Position numbers and translations under genes: made by a program
Assembly (NCBI GenBank): GCA_965224325.1
Contig: CBDCYT010000007.1
Location: 62,001 to 126,000, forward strand
Origin: CBDCMJ01 sp965224325
Lineage (GTDB): Bacteria > Chloroflexota > Dehalococcoidia > Lucifugimonadales > UBA3495
Length of the DNA stretch: 64,000 nucleotides
Direction of reading: 5' to 3'
The notes under the pieces: model-generated
Told to the model about the DNA's origin: nothing
Databases searched by the model: none
Seen by the model: only the letters and a program-made list of their open reading frames with translations
Shown: positions 44,088 through 52,574 of the stretch, piece after piece
How the letters are laid out: each line of letters starts with the position of its first letter
How positions within the stretch are numbered: position 1 is the first letter of the stretch

Positions 44088-44450
44088 GAGCCCGTCTCAG
44101 AAGTCTCCATTCACGATTCTGTGCGGGCGCAACCTGACGGGTTACTATTATTAACCGCCTGAACCAGTTATTGACCGCCTGAACCAGTATTTACCGTGGC
44201 TCAATAACCCGTCATTCCCGCGAGAGCGGGAATCCAGAAACCCGTCATTCGCAGGCTACCGTCACCCCCCACGCTACCGTCATTCCCAGGCTACCGTCAC
44301 CCCCCACGCTACCGTCACCCCCCATGCTTCCGTCATCCCCCCGCTTCCGTCAGTCCGGCCTTCCGTCACCCCCACGCTTCCGTCATTCCCGCTTTCGCGG
44401 GAATCCAGAAAGGCAGGATGCTGGAGCACTTAGCTTTATGAGACAGGCTC
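44088..44450 (+). repeat. Family B repeat element with expanded array
   Basis: Left end GAGCCCGTCTCAGAAG and right end CTTTATGAGACAGGCTC form an imperfect inverted repeat. Inside, between the first and last hairpins, lies an array of about ten CTACCGTCACCCCCCACG-like and CTTCCGTCA units. A six-base direct repeat CTAACA borders the element. It is the longest family B copy here. Confidence 0.85.
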
Positions 44451-44595
44451 TAACAACAGGCTACCGCAGGTACCGGCGCAACCGTTTATTCTGCCGACGG
44501 CTTTAGTGCTTGATTATCGGCGGCGGCGGCGCCTAAACTTAGTTGTGGGGGTCAGGTGGGGACCACGGCCGACTCGCGCTAGGAGGTGCCGGGCG

Positions 44596-45087
44596 TTGGA
44601 ATTGGACATACGGGGCCGGAACATGGAGATCGACCATCGAATCCGCCGCCACGTGGAGAGAAAAATGGGCCGGCTCCACCGGCAATTGCCGGGGCTATCA
44701 CGAGCGGTGGTTAGAGTGTCCTCGGAGTCCACTCGCATCCGCCGTCCCCGGTTCGCCGCCGAAGTGACCCTGACCCTTGGCACTTCTATCCTCCCTGCGG
44801 AGCAACGGGCGTCCGACCCCTGGACAGCCATCGATTGGGCTGCCGAAATCCTAAGCTATCAGATCGCGGTCTACAAGACCCAAGCCTACCGGAAGGAGCG
44901 GGCCGTGCATCACCTCCTCTTCAGCGGCTCGCGTCATGTATTCCGAAACGGTCAGTCATGTTGCCTCCTATTTTGGTGCCGGCCCAAGCGGTGGGACAAA
45001 GCGAAGCTATGGTTCAGCGCTTGGGCTTGGCCTAAGTGGCTTTCGCCTGGATCGCCTGGATCGAACGCTTTGCCACGGAGCTTATAA
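44596..45087 (+). CDS. HPF/RaiA N-terminal-type ribosome-associated protein, shortened paralogue
   Basis: The first 100 residues match the HPF fold (LDIRGRNMEIDHRIRRHVERK, then AEILSYQIAVYKTQAYRKERA) and are about two-thirds identical by eye to the longer protein at 47229. After that the sequence changes to a tryptophan-, arginine- and serine-rich stretch with no likeness to the long-form C-terminal domain. So this copy has either become a short form or lost its end by mutation; the last 60 residues may be non-native. HPF proteins bind the 30S decoding region and promote ribosome dormancy. I choose TTG 44596, because GGAGG lies nine bases before and the same arrangement is used by the intact paralogue. 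Confidence 0.65.
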   Translation: MELDIRGRNMEIDHRIRRHVERKMGRLHRQLPGLSRAVVRVSSESTRIRRPRFAAEVTLTLGTSILPAEQRASDPWTAIDWAAEILSYQIAVYKTQAYRKERAVHHLLFSGSRHVFRNGQSCCLLFWCRPKRWDKAKLWFSAWAWPKWLSPGSPGSNALPRSL

Positions 45088-45240
45088 CCGGAGCCTGGGA
45101 CAACAATCAGGCGCCCCGGACGTCTTTCCCGGACCACTGCGTTCGGGTGCTCCTAAACAGCAATCCCAGCGGGCGTGACGGCATTTTCCCCGGTTACGGC
45201 AGAAACTTTGGCCTTGGTGCGCCTGGGGAATGACCTCTTA

Positions 45241-45380
45241 GAAACTATCTCAAAACCGTCGCTCTCTGGCGCCATCGATTAGCTGGAATCCATGGCCCTG
45301 TGGGCCGGGTATGGATATGAACACGGCTATTTTCATGGCAATGACGGTTTGGATGCCGCGCCAAGTTTTGAGATAGTTTC
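45241..45380. mobile_element. MITE-like element, family D
   Basis: Perfect 16 bp inverted repeats GAAACTATCTCAAAAC (45241-45256) and its complement (45365-45380) enclose 108 bases with no gene. Both sides are bordered by TTA (45238-45240 and 45381-45383), consistent with a 3 bp target duplication of the kind left by IS5-type transposases. No matching transposase is in the window. Confidence 0.8.
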
Positions 45381-45387
45381 TTAGTCG

Positions 45388-45689
45388 CTGCGCCCCAATA
45401 TCTTCTTCGGCTGCCAGGCGTTCAGAGGGCCCAATCAGAAGCGCAAATCCGCCTTCTTAGCTCTGACACTAAACACGCGGGAATCGCTTAGCCACCGGGG
45501 GCCGGTGCGGTAGGGTGCTCGATGCGCCGGCGCAAGCGCCAGACCGGCGGCTGACGGTGCTCCCCGCATGACAGCGACCCATGGGGGGACCGTAATCGCT
45601 TCTCATCCCACCGGATTTGCCGCTGCTATCCTGATCCTGCCCCGCCCGCTGGCTATGGCCAAGCCGTATCCGGCCCCAATCGGCTGGTT
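45388..45689. other. Gap between MITE D and repeat A10
   Basis: No gene, RNA or repeat is recognised in this stretch. It shows no long open frame with a credible start. Confidence 0.45.
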
Positions 45690-45700
45690 AGCCGGCGTCT

Positions 45701-45890
45701 AGGGTGTTTTAATTGTGTGCGGTCCGTCATACCCGCCGCTCACCCGTCATACCCGCCGCTCACCCGTCATTCCCGCGAAAGGGGGAATGTGGATTTAGCG
45801 AATCCATGCGTTTTTAATGTTGGACTGCCATTGGACAAGCCCAAAGTGCATGGGAAAAGAGAAGTTGTCGCGAAAACTAAAAAGGGCCTG
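45701..45890 (+). repeat. Family A repeat element, copy A10
   Basis: A shorter copy with AGGGTGTTTTAATTG at the left, three CCGCTCACCCGTCAT units, one damaged hairpin (GCGAAAGGGGGAAT), and the conserved tail ending CGAAAACTAAAAAGGGCC. A 16 bp direct repeat with one mismatch (45690-45705 and 45891-45906, AGCCGGCGTCYAGGGT) flanks it. Confidence 0.87.
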
Positions 45891-45936
45891 AGCCGGCGTC
45901 CAGGGTCCTTGCTTGGCGGTGGGGGAGCCGCCTACA

Positions 45937-46863
45937 CTAAACCAAAGCCAAGGTGGGATGTGCATTTACAATACATCGGTGATTGGGCTGGGATTCTCGC
46001 AGAAATCCTTCGGCCTTTGATTGTAGGACGGTGCGGCAGCGGCCCTTGACCTCGTCTTTCCGGATGGACAGCCCGCAGAGGAAATTCCCGACCCTCTCCT
46101 TTACCAGGGCCTTGGTTCCCAAGCACAGGTTTCCGGTGGCTTCCTCTCTCGCCCAGCCCCAGATGGCCTCATCGGCGTTGAAGTCCGGGCTGTAGCCCGG
46201 CAGGTTCATCAGCCGCAGCCCCAAGCCCGGCGTCCGCAGATACTCACGCACCGCCTCGCCGCGGTGCGCCGGCGCGTTGTCCCAAATCACGTTGAGCGGC
46301 CCGGAGTGCCTCTGCCGCAACCGCTCCAGGAAGGCAGCCGAGGTTCCGGAGTTGCTGTTCCCCTCCAGGTCCATCCACTCCACCTCACCGGTCTCCAGGC
46401 ACACTGCCGAGTAGTAGCTGGCCTTTTCGCCATAGCTCGGGCTGGTCGAGTCCACCAAGGCCGGCTCTCCCTTTAGCACCCATTTGCCTCTCAGTTCGGC
46501 ATCGGCCCGGAAATGGGCCTCGTCGGCGAAGAATATCTTCGCTCCCGTACGCCACGCCTCGTCCGACAGGGTGGCGTACTCCGCCACGAAGGCCTCCCGC
46601 TTCTGCTCATCTGCCTTGACCAGACGCTTCTTGGGACGCTTCAGGACAAACCCCAAGCGGTGCAGATAGTTCAGGCAAGTGCTGCGGCTCAGGCCAATGC
46701 CGAAACGCTTCGAGACAAACTGCCGCACCACTTTCCAGTTCCAGTTGGCCATTTCTATGCCCGACATCTCGGGCAACTCCTGCACTGCCCCCGTCAACTC
46801 CGCCTGTTGCGTCTCGCCAAGTGCGGGGGGGAACCCCCGGTCTGCTCGAATATCAAGGCTGCA
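45937..46863 (-). CDS. IS630 family transposase, catalytic part (second frame)
   Basis: The DDE region of an IS630-type transposase. Acidic catalytic residues are seen in IFFADEAHFR, VIWDNAPAHRGEAV and PDFNADEAIWGWAREEATGN, in the order and spacing of the family. Upstream of it lies the winged-helix part KVVRQFVSKRFGIGLSRSTCLNYLHRLGFVLKRPKKR. The listed start is approximate: this frame is entered by a frameshift at a run of seven C (about 46830) from the HTH frame that starts at 47096. The first 45 residues of the open frame upstream of that point are out of frame and not native. Confidence 0.85.
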   Translation of the reverse strand, partial: CSLDIRADRGFPPALGETQQAELTGAVQELPEMSGIEMANWNWKVVRQFVSKRFGIGLSRSTCLNYLHRLGFVLKRPKKRLVKADEQKREAFVAEYATLSDEAWRTGAKIFFADEAHFRADAELRGKWVLKGEPALVDSTSPSYGEKASYYSAVCLETGEVEWMDLEGNSNSGTSAAFLERLRQRHSGPLNVIWDNAPAHRGEAVREYLRTPGLGLRLMNLPGYSPDFNADEAIWGWAREEATGNLCLGTKALVKERVGNFLCGLSIRKDEVKGRCRTVLQSKAEGFLRESQPNHRCIVNAHPTLALV

Positions 46864-47096
46864 GGCCCTCCCTCGCCGAAGGCGGCGGCCCATCTGCCGA
46901 TGGTGTGAGCATCCCGGCCCAGTGCCTGGGCGGTGCCCGAGGCGGTCAGGCCCCGGCACAGGAGCCACAGTGCGTGCCACCGTTCTCTCTCCCGGGGTGT
47001 CGGCGCTAGGTACATCCTGCTGCGCACACTAGCCAAGTCCAACTGCCACCCCTCCAAGTCCGGCCTTATCCCCCTCATACCCATCACCATCCCCAC
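46794..47096 (-). CDS. IS630 family transposase, N-terminal helix-turn-helix part (first frame)
   Basis: A 100-residue open frame with RERERWHALWLLCRGLTASG and AQALGRDAHTIGRWAAAFGEGG, the N-terminal helix-turn-helix of IS630 transposases. Near its end the codons TCC CCC CCG form a seven-C run. A slip of minus one there joins GGSPP to ALGETQQAELTGAVQELPEM in the catalytic frame, giving one continuous transposase. Other IS630 elements are known to use such slippage, so this could be programmed; a single-base loss is the alternative. Confidence 0.8.
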   Translation of the reverse strand: MGMVMGMRGIRPDLEGWQLDLASVRSRMYLAPTPRERERWHALWLLCRGLTASGTAQALGRDAHTIGRWAAAFGEGGPAALIFEQTGGSPPHLARRNRRS

Positions 47097-47228
47097 TCAG
47101 TCTGCTCCCAGTCCTGACGCTATGCCTCCCTGATTCTAGCCGACCCAAATGCGGGTTTCACCTTGGCTTTGGTTTAGTAGGTCTAGGTCATTGGGGGCTA
47201 AACGGAATTGGGCCAGGAGGTAGCGGCA

Positions 47229-47798
47229 TTGGAGTTGAACATACGGGGCCGGAACATGGAGATCGACGATCAAATCCGCCGCCACGTAGAGGCAAAATTG
47301 GGTCAACTTAGCCGGCACTTGCCAGGATTATCGCGGGTGGCTGTGGAATTGTCCTCGGAACCTACTCGCGCCCAAAGTGACCGGTTTGTGGCCGAAGTAA
47401 CCCTAGACGTCAGCGGCGCAATCCTCCGGGCCGAGCAGCGGGCTTCCAATCATCAGGCTGCCATCAATTCGGCCGCCGAGGTTTTAAACCGCCGCATCGA
47501 GCGTTACAAAAGTCAGACGTATCGCAGTGAGCGTGCTAGGCACAACGTTTCTCTGGGAACTCAGCAGGCGGAAGCGGCAACGCAATACGAGGACGTAACG
47601 CGAGAGTTGGTCCTGGCCGAGGGAAGCCTAGTTCGGGTCAAACGCTTTGCGATGGAACCCATGACCGTTGACCAAGCGGCTTTCCAGATGCAGCTTCTAG
47701 GCCACCAGTTTTACGTGTTCTTGAACAAGGAGTCTGGCAGTCAGAATGTGTTGTACCAACGCGATGATGGTGACTTTGGGCTCATCCAACCCGAGTAA
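47229..47798 (+). CDS. hpf: Ribosome hibernation promoting factor, long form
   Basis: A 189-residue long-form HPF. The N-terminal domain (about 1-105) starts LELNIRGRNMEIDDQIRRHV and the C-terminal dimerisation domain (about 125-189) has VRVKRFAMEPMTVDQAAFQMQLLGHQF and ends FGLIQPE, the typical S30AE_C sequence. Long HPF both blocks the decoding site and pairs ribosomes into 100S dimers. GGAGG is eight bases before the TTG at 47229. The IS630 right end lies 51 bases upstream of the start and could have affected the promoter. Confidence 0.9.
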   Translation: MELNIRGRNMEIDDQIRRHVEAKLGQLSRHLPGLSRVAVELSSEPTRAQSDRFVAEVTLDVSGAILRAEQRASNHQAAINSAAEVLNRRIERYKSQTYRSERARHNVSLGTQQAEAATQYEDVTRELVLAEGSLVRVKRFAMEPMTVDQAAFQMQLLGHQFYVFLNKESGSQNVLYQRDDGDFGLIQPE

Positions 47799-47905
47799 TG
47801 CCTGTCTGTCGCCGGCAGTCTCTTAAACACTGCAGTCCCCGGCTTGATATTGAATGTTGGAGCGGGCGGAGGGGCTGAATCGTAACGCGAGCTGGCTGGG
47901 CAAGG

Positions 47906-48244
<339 letters not shown>

Positions 48245-48259
48245 GCTGGCTGGGGAAGG

Positions 48260-48622
48260 CCTGCGCCGACTACGGTGCGCGGAGCCGTTGGTCCGGATCA
48301 GACCAACCCGGCTAGGGCGGGTAGTGGTCTCTGAGCTCCGGCTTTCAGCGGGGCAACAAAGCCGTTTTAACGAAGCCGTTTTATTGTGTAATAGCCAGGC
48401 GTGGCAGGCAAAACTCTCTGAGCTCTGGCTTTGGGGGGGTGAGGAAGCCGTTATTTCACGGGATTGCCTTGGGTAGAGCACGCAGGGGGCGCCGCGGAAA
48501 TCAGGAGCAACGAATCGGTATTGCCCTGGACAGCGGGCCAACGCGGTTCTTACGGGTTTGCCTGGCCGGCCCGCAGGTTAACCCCCTGTCCGGTCACACA
48601 GGAAGGATAACCTCCCATTTCG
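48260..48622. other. Gap between repeat A11 and the slipin gene
   Basis: No gene is supported. A weak duplication of GAGCTCYGGCTTT with neighbouring GAAGCCGTT occurs at about 48330-48450. No repeat of families A-D and no RNA gene are seen. Confidence 0.45.
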
Positions 48623-49504
48623 CTACGATGAAGACGCTCCGCTGTTGTCATCCCCTTGCCGCTGATTGCCGGTAGCCATACCCAGGAACGGCGAAAGCAT
48701 GTTGGTAAATTCCATGGGGAATATCCACTTGGTGGATGGGCTGTCACCTAGCGACTTCAGCGTATCAAAGTACTGAAGGCTCATCGTCTTGGCGTCCACC
48801 GTGTTAGCTACGCGGAATATGTTGTCCAAAGCCACACTGAAACCCTGGGCGCGCAGGACTTGGGCCTGCTGATCACCCTCAGCTTTGAGTATCTCTGCTT
48901 GACGCCGGCCCTCCGCTTGGAGGATCTCGGACTGTTTTTCCCCTTCGGCCCTGTTGATCTGCGCCTGGCGCTGGCCCTCTGATTCGGTGATGTCGGCAGT
49001 CTTGATTGCTTCCGCCGACTTCTCCCGCTCCATGGCCTGCTTGACTCCCGGAGGAGGGTCGATCTCGTTGATCTCCACCTGGGATACCTTTACACCCCAG
49101 CGCTCGGTGACTTCATCCATACGCACCTGCAGCTGGTCCCGGATTCTTTCCCGTTCGGCGAGGGCCTCAGCCAGCGTGGTAGAACCGATGACAGCCCGCA
49201 GCGTGGCGAAAGCCAGGTTAACCACAGCCAATTCAAAGTTCTGCACATCTAGCACCGCCCGATGCGCGAACTCCTCCATCACCCGGTAGTAAATGACGAA
49301 GTCCATGTCCACGACAACGTTGTCGGAAGTAATGTACTTCTGGGTTGGCACTCGGGCTACCCGCTCCCGCAGGTCCACCTTAGTGCCGTTGTATACTATT
49401 GGTATCAGGAAGTGAAACCCTGGCGACCGGGTGCCCACGTAGGTCCCAAATTTCTGGACGATCATCCGCTGATACTGCTGAACTATTACGATACCAGCTT
49501 GCAT
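48623..49504 (-). CDS. SPFH/stomatin-like protein (slipin)
   Basis: A 293-residue SPFH protein, beginning QAGIVIVQQYQRMIVQKFGT and continuing with the PHB domain (GFHFLIPIVYNGTKVDLRERV, then DFVIYYRV near residue 90) and a long helical stretch with AEGEKQSEILQAEGRRQAEI around residues 190-215 that should form a coiled coil. There is no N-terminal membrane helix, unlike classic stomatins, so membrane contact may come through partners. It lies 31 bases after nfeD on the same strand. Such pairs are common, and NfeD proteases cut stomatin-like partners in archaea. AGGAGG precedes the ATG. Confidence 0.9.
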   Translation of the reverse strand: MQAGIVIVQQYQRMIVQKFGTYVGTRSPGFHFLIPIVYNGTKVDLRERVARVPTQKYITSDNVVVDMDFVIYYRVMEEFAHRAVLDVQNFELAVVNLAFATLRAVIGSTTLAEALAERERIRDQLQVRMDEVTERWGVKVSQVEINEIDPPPGVKQAMEREKSAEAIKTADITESEGQRQAQINRAEGEKQSEILQAEGRRQAEILKAEGDQQAQVLRAQGFSVALDNIFRVANTVDAKTMSLQYFDTLKSLGDSPSTKWIFPMEFTNMLSPFLGMATGNQRQGDDNSGASSS

Positions 49505-49535
49505 TAGCGCCTCCTAATTCACCAGCCGGAGTCCT

Positions 49536-50933
49536 CTACGCATTCTCTAATTCTAGCCTGGACACGGTCACGACCAGGCCGTCTATCTGGGAGACTTTGA
49601 CGGGTTCTCCAACGCTTATCACGGTACCATCTTCACTAATGGCTGTCCAGGTTTCGCTCCCCACACGCACTATGCCTCGAGGAGCTATCTCTCCGGTGAC
49701 GGTGCCGGTCATACCGACCATCGGTGGGCTTAGAGGTCCCCCGCCGGCCCGCCTCGACTGGTGGATAAGGCGCATTATCCACAGCATGCTTAACACCAGC
49801 CCTCCGGTGATGCCGCCGATTAGCCACCGGCTCACTTCCGCGGAGGGCATGGTGGGCGAGCCGCCTCCAAACAGCACCAGGCCTCCAATGATAAAACTGA
49901 CAATGGAACCTATACCTAGCACACCCCAGCCCGCCACCTGGGTTTCCAGCACCGCCAATGCAATGGCCACCAAGATAAACGCCACGCCGATCCAGTTTAC
50001 GGGCAGATTTCCGAAGGCTAGGAACGCCAAAAGCAGGCAGATTACCCCAATCACGCCTGGCGCGATAACGCCGGGGTTGAACAGCTCGATGGCTATGCCC
50101 AAGCCGCCCACCGTGAGGAAGATGAAGGAGATATTCGGATCGGAGATGACTTCCAGGAAGTTTTCCAGCAGGCTATTGTTAAACCTGTGGTGGGAAAGGT
50201 CACGAGTGTCTAGAGTGCGGGAACCGGCTGCCGTTTCAACCACGCGGCCGTCTAGTTGGGCTAGCAGGTCTTCCAAGTCGTCGGCAATGAAGTCCACCAC
50301 GTTGAGGTCCACAGCTTCCTCGGCGCTAAAGGAAGCAGCCTGACGTACCGTTTCTTCCAAGTGGTCCTGGCTGCGGCCTCGTTGCTGAGCAATGCTGCGG
50401 ATCAACGCGGCGGCGTCGTTTTCTACCTTTCTGGCCAGCGTCTCGTCTAAATCTTGGCCCGTGCCGGAAACGGGACTGGCTGCGCCGATGTTGGTTCCGG
50501 GCGCCATCACTGCAAAGTGGCCGGCCGCGGTTATGAACGCGCCTGCGGAACCTGCGTGGGCTCCCCTGGGGGAAACGTAGACTACTACCGGCGCCGGGGA
50601 TTCCAGTAGTTCTTTAACGATTTCCCGGGTGGAGCTAAACAGCCCTCCTGGTGTGTCAAGCTCGATGACGATCAGGGCGGCTTGATTTTCCACGGCCTTG
50701 TCGATGGCGCGGGAAATGAATCTTTCTTTCACCGGGTTTATGGTCCCGTCCAAGGTGAGCACTAGGACATGAGGGTCCTGGGCATGGGCTAGGAAGGGAC
50801 CTGCCAACCCAGTCAGCACCATAAGAACTAGCGTAGAGAGTAAGAAGGTCCGGATGAAGCCGTGCGCAAACACGATTACCTGCTTCCCGCCACCGATTAC
50901 CTTGGCCTGACGGAGGTCCACTTCATCTTTCAT
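49536..50933 (-). CDS. nfeD: NfeD family membrane serine protease
   Basis: A 465-residue protein. Residues about 20-52 include a signal/membrane helix (TFLLSTLVLMVLTGLAG). A ClpP/SppA-like protease domain follows: ELDTPGGLFSST near residue 93, catalytic serine in GAHAGSAGAFI near 125. Then come four or so membrane helices (about 255-385, for example FIFLTVGGLGIAIELF and VIGVICLLLAFLAFG), and a C-terminal OB-fold NfeD domain with GMTGTVTGEIAPRGIV near 403. I start at ATG 50933 (MKDEVDL); an in-frame start nine codons upstream is possible. With the slipin it forms a conserved membrane quality-control pair. Confidence 0.9.
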   Translation of the reverse strand: MKDEVDLRQAKVIGGGKQVIVFAHGFIRTFLLSTLVLMVLTGLAGPFLAHAQDPHVLVLTLDGTINPVKERFISRAIDKAVENQAALIVIELDTPGGLFSSTREIVKELLESPAPVVVYVSPRGAHAGSAGAFITAAGHFAVMAPGTNIGAASPVSGTGQDLDETLARKVENDAAALIRSIAQQRGRSQDHLEETVRQAASFSAEEAVDLNVVDFIADDLEDLLAQLDGRVVETAAGSRTLDTRDLSHHRFNNSLLENFLEVISDPNISFIFLTVGGLGIAIELFNPGVIAPGVIGVICLLLAFLAFGNLPVNWIGVAFILVAIALAVLETQVAGWGVLGIGSIVSFIIGGLVLFGGGSPTMPSAEVSRWLIGGITGGLVLSMLWIMRLIHQSRRAGGGPLSPPMVGMTGTVTGEIAPRGIVRVGSETWTAISEDGTVISVGEPVKVSQIDGLVVTVSRLELENA

Positions 50934-51256
50934 CTTGGTGTACCTGGTGAGGCTTGTCAAATTGGGGCGGGCCCTTCCATTGGATGTCCTGTGGATGTCC
51001 TGTGCGTGTCCTGTGGATGTACTGTGGTTTATATCGAAACATAGCTGTTATGGCCCAAGGCAACCGGGCAGCCGGAACAAAAACTTCCGTCACTCCGGCG
51101 AAAGCCGGAGCACAGAGGCCGCTGCGGGCTGGCACGGCCACGGCCACGGCCACTGATGAAGTCCGGCGCCGGATCGACGCCTGCGTGGGAATGACGAATT
51201 GATTAACCATGAATACGGAGCGACTCGCCCAAATGCGATATCCCTAGGTCGAGGGA

Positions 51257-51609
51257 GCAGGGCCTTTTCATTCTTCCGTCATTCCCGCCCTTCCGCCATT
51301 CCTGCCCACCCGCCTTCCGTCATCCTCGCCTTCCGTCATCCCCGCCTTCCGTCATTCCCGCCCTTCCGCCATTCCTGCCCACCCGCCTTCCGTCATCCTC
51401 GCCTTCCGTCATCCCCGCCTTCCGTCATCCCCGCCTTCCGTCATCCCCGCCTTCCGCCATTCCCCCCCATCCGTCCTTCCCGCCCGTCCGTCCTTCCCGC
51501 CTACCGTCCTTCCCACCCACTCGTCATTCCCGCGAAAGCGGGAATCCACTACCCCTCCGTGGGCTGACGGGAACCATGCGATCCAACCCAGAAAATGAAA
51601 AGGCCCTGC
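51257..51609. mobile_element. MITE-like element, family C
   Basis: Perfect 16 bp inverted repeats GCAGGGCCTTTTCATT (51257-51272) and its complement (51594-51609) enclose an array of more than a dozen units close to CGCCTTCCGTCATCCC and one hairpin module. The outer ends resemble family A ends (CAGGG followed by T-rich), suggesting a common origin. Its right end lies only 18 bases from the -35 element of the regulator gene. Confidence 0.8.
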
Positions 51610-51626
51610 CCAAATCAGGGTGCGTC

Positions 51627-51654
51627 TTGACAACTCAGGCTCGGGTTGTATAAT
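51627..51654 (+). promoter_or_regulatory. Consensus sigma-70 promoter of the FadR-type regulator and por operon
   Basis: TTGACA at 51627-51632 and TATAAT at 51649-51654 match the consensus hexamers exactly, with a 16 base spacer. Transcription would begin near 51661. It is the clearest promoter in the window. It lies next to the right end of MITE C. Confidence 0.85.
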
Positions 51655-51671
51655 AAGGCCGTTCCGAAAAT

Positions 51672-51682
51672 TGGTCTGACCA
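51672..51682 (+). promoter_or_regulatory. Probable operator of the FadR-type regulator
   Basis: TGGTCTGACCA is a perfect palindrome of the form TGGTNNNACCA, the recognised operator type of FadR-subfamily regulators such as PdhR and LldR. It lies about 11-21 bases downstream of the predicted transcription start, where binding would block transcription, so the regulator probably controls its own gene and, by readthrough, the operon downstream. Confidence 0.75.
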
Positions 51683-51700
51683 CCTGATGGTGACACCCTA

Positions 51701-52486
51701 ATGGCCGTTCAAGGAGAGATCCGCACCGTTCGACGGCGAAGGTTGTACGAGGACATCGTGCAACAGTTTCATTCAATGATTCGACAGCGGGCGCTGCCAC
51801 ACGGCGCCCGTTTGCCTTCGGAACGGCTGCTGGCGGAGCAGTTCGGAGTCAGCCGTAGCTCGGTCAGAGAGGCTATCAGGTCTCTGGAATTGCAGGGCCT
51901 AGTGGTCAGCAAGCGGGGCTCCGGTACTTTCATCAACTCTGAAAACTTGGATTCGGTAGTTGCCCTGATAGCCGGCACTCTCAGCCCTGGGGACGACACG
52001 CTTAGAGACGTCTTTGAAGTGCGCCATTTGTTGGAACCCCAGATCGCGGCGGTGGCCGCCCAGAGAGCCGAGGATTCGGAGATATGCCGTCTGGGCGAGA
52101 TCCTCGAGCAACAACAACGGGAGATTGAGGCGGGAGAGACGGGAGTGAACGCCGACACCGCCTTCCATTTTGCGTTGGCTTCCGCTACCCACAATTCAGC
52201 TCTGATAAAAGTGGTAAGCGCCGTGGAGGATATGCTGGAGCGGTCCAGGGACCAGTCGCTGCAGGAGCCGGGCCGGCCTCAACGGTCCTTGGCTTCTCAT
52301 CGCCATATCCTGGAAACTGTTCGAGCCCGGCATTCCGAGGCGGCGAGGCAGGCCATGGAACATCATTTAACCGCCGTGGAGCCAGCAGTCGTATCTAACC
52401 CTCAGCCCAGCAATCAACATCCGGGGTCCGACCTTCCGGGGCGTGCACCAACCCTCGTCACTCAACAAGACCATTACCGGACCTAG
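51701..52486 (+). CDS. GntR family transcriptional regulator, FadR subfamily
   Basis: A 261-residue repressor-type protein. The N-terminal winged helix (LYEDIVQQFHSMIRQRALPHG then RLPSERLLAEQFGVSRSSVREA) is typical, followed by LVVSKRGSGTFI. The C-terminal FCD domain (about 90-225) has FEVRHLLEPQIAAVAAQRA and metal-ligand type residues in AFHFALASATHN and ASHRHILETVRA. Such regulators sense small organic acids. The upstream promoter and palindromic site point to autoregulation. The oxidoreductase operon starts 89 bases downstream with no terminator visible, so the effector may be its substrate or product. Confidence 0.88.
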   Translation: MAVQGEIRTVRRRRLYEDIVQQFHSMIRQRALPHGARLPSERLLAEQFGVSRSSVREAIRSLELQGLVVSKRGSGTFINSENLDSVVALIAGTLSPGDDTLRDVFEVRHLLEPQIAAVAAQRAEDSEICRLGEILEQQQREIEAGETGVNADTAFHFALASATHNSALIKVVSAVEDMLERSRDQSLQEPGRPQRSLASHRHILETVRARHSEAARQAMEHHLTAVEPAVVSNPQPSNQHPGSDLPGRAPTLVTQQDHYRT

Positions 52487-52574
52487 ACGCCAACACATGA
52501 CCGCCGGCAAGCAACGGCCACGATTCCCCAACATATTTGTCGCTGTACCAGTTCATTATTAGGGAGGAAGCTTT

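Larger units (their letters stand above)
45937..47177 (-). mobile_element. IS630-type insertion sequence
   Basis: Exact 19 bp inverted repeats (CTAAACCAAAGCCAAGGTG at 45937-45955 and its complement at 47159-47177) bound an element of 1241 bp. TA lies beside the right end (47178-47179) and near the left end (45933-45934), consistent with the TA target of this family. It carries the transposase in two frames and separates the two HPF-like genes. The transposase stop codon lies inside the left inverted repeat. Confidence 0.9.
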
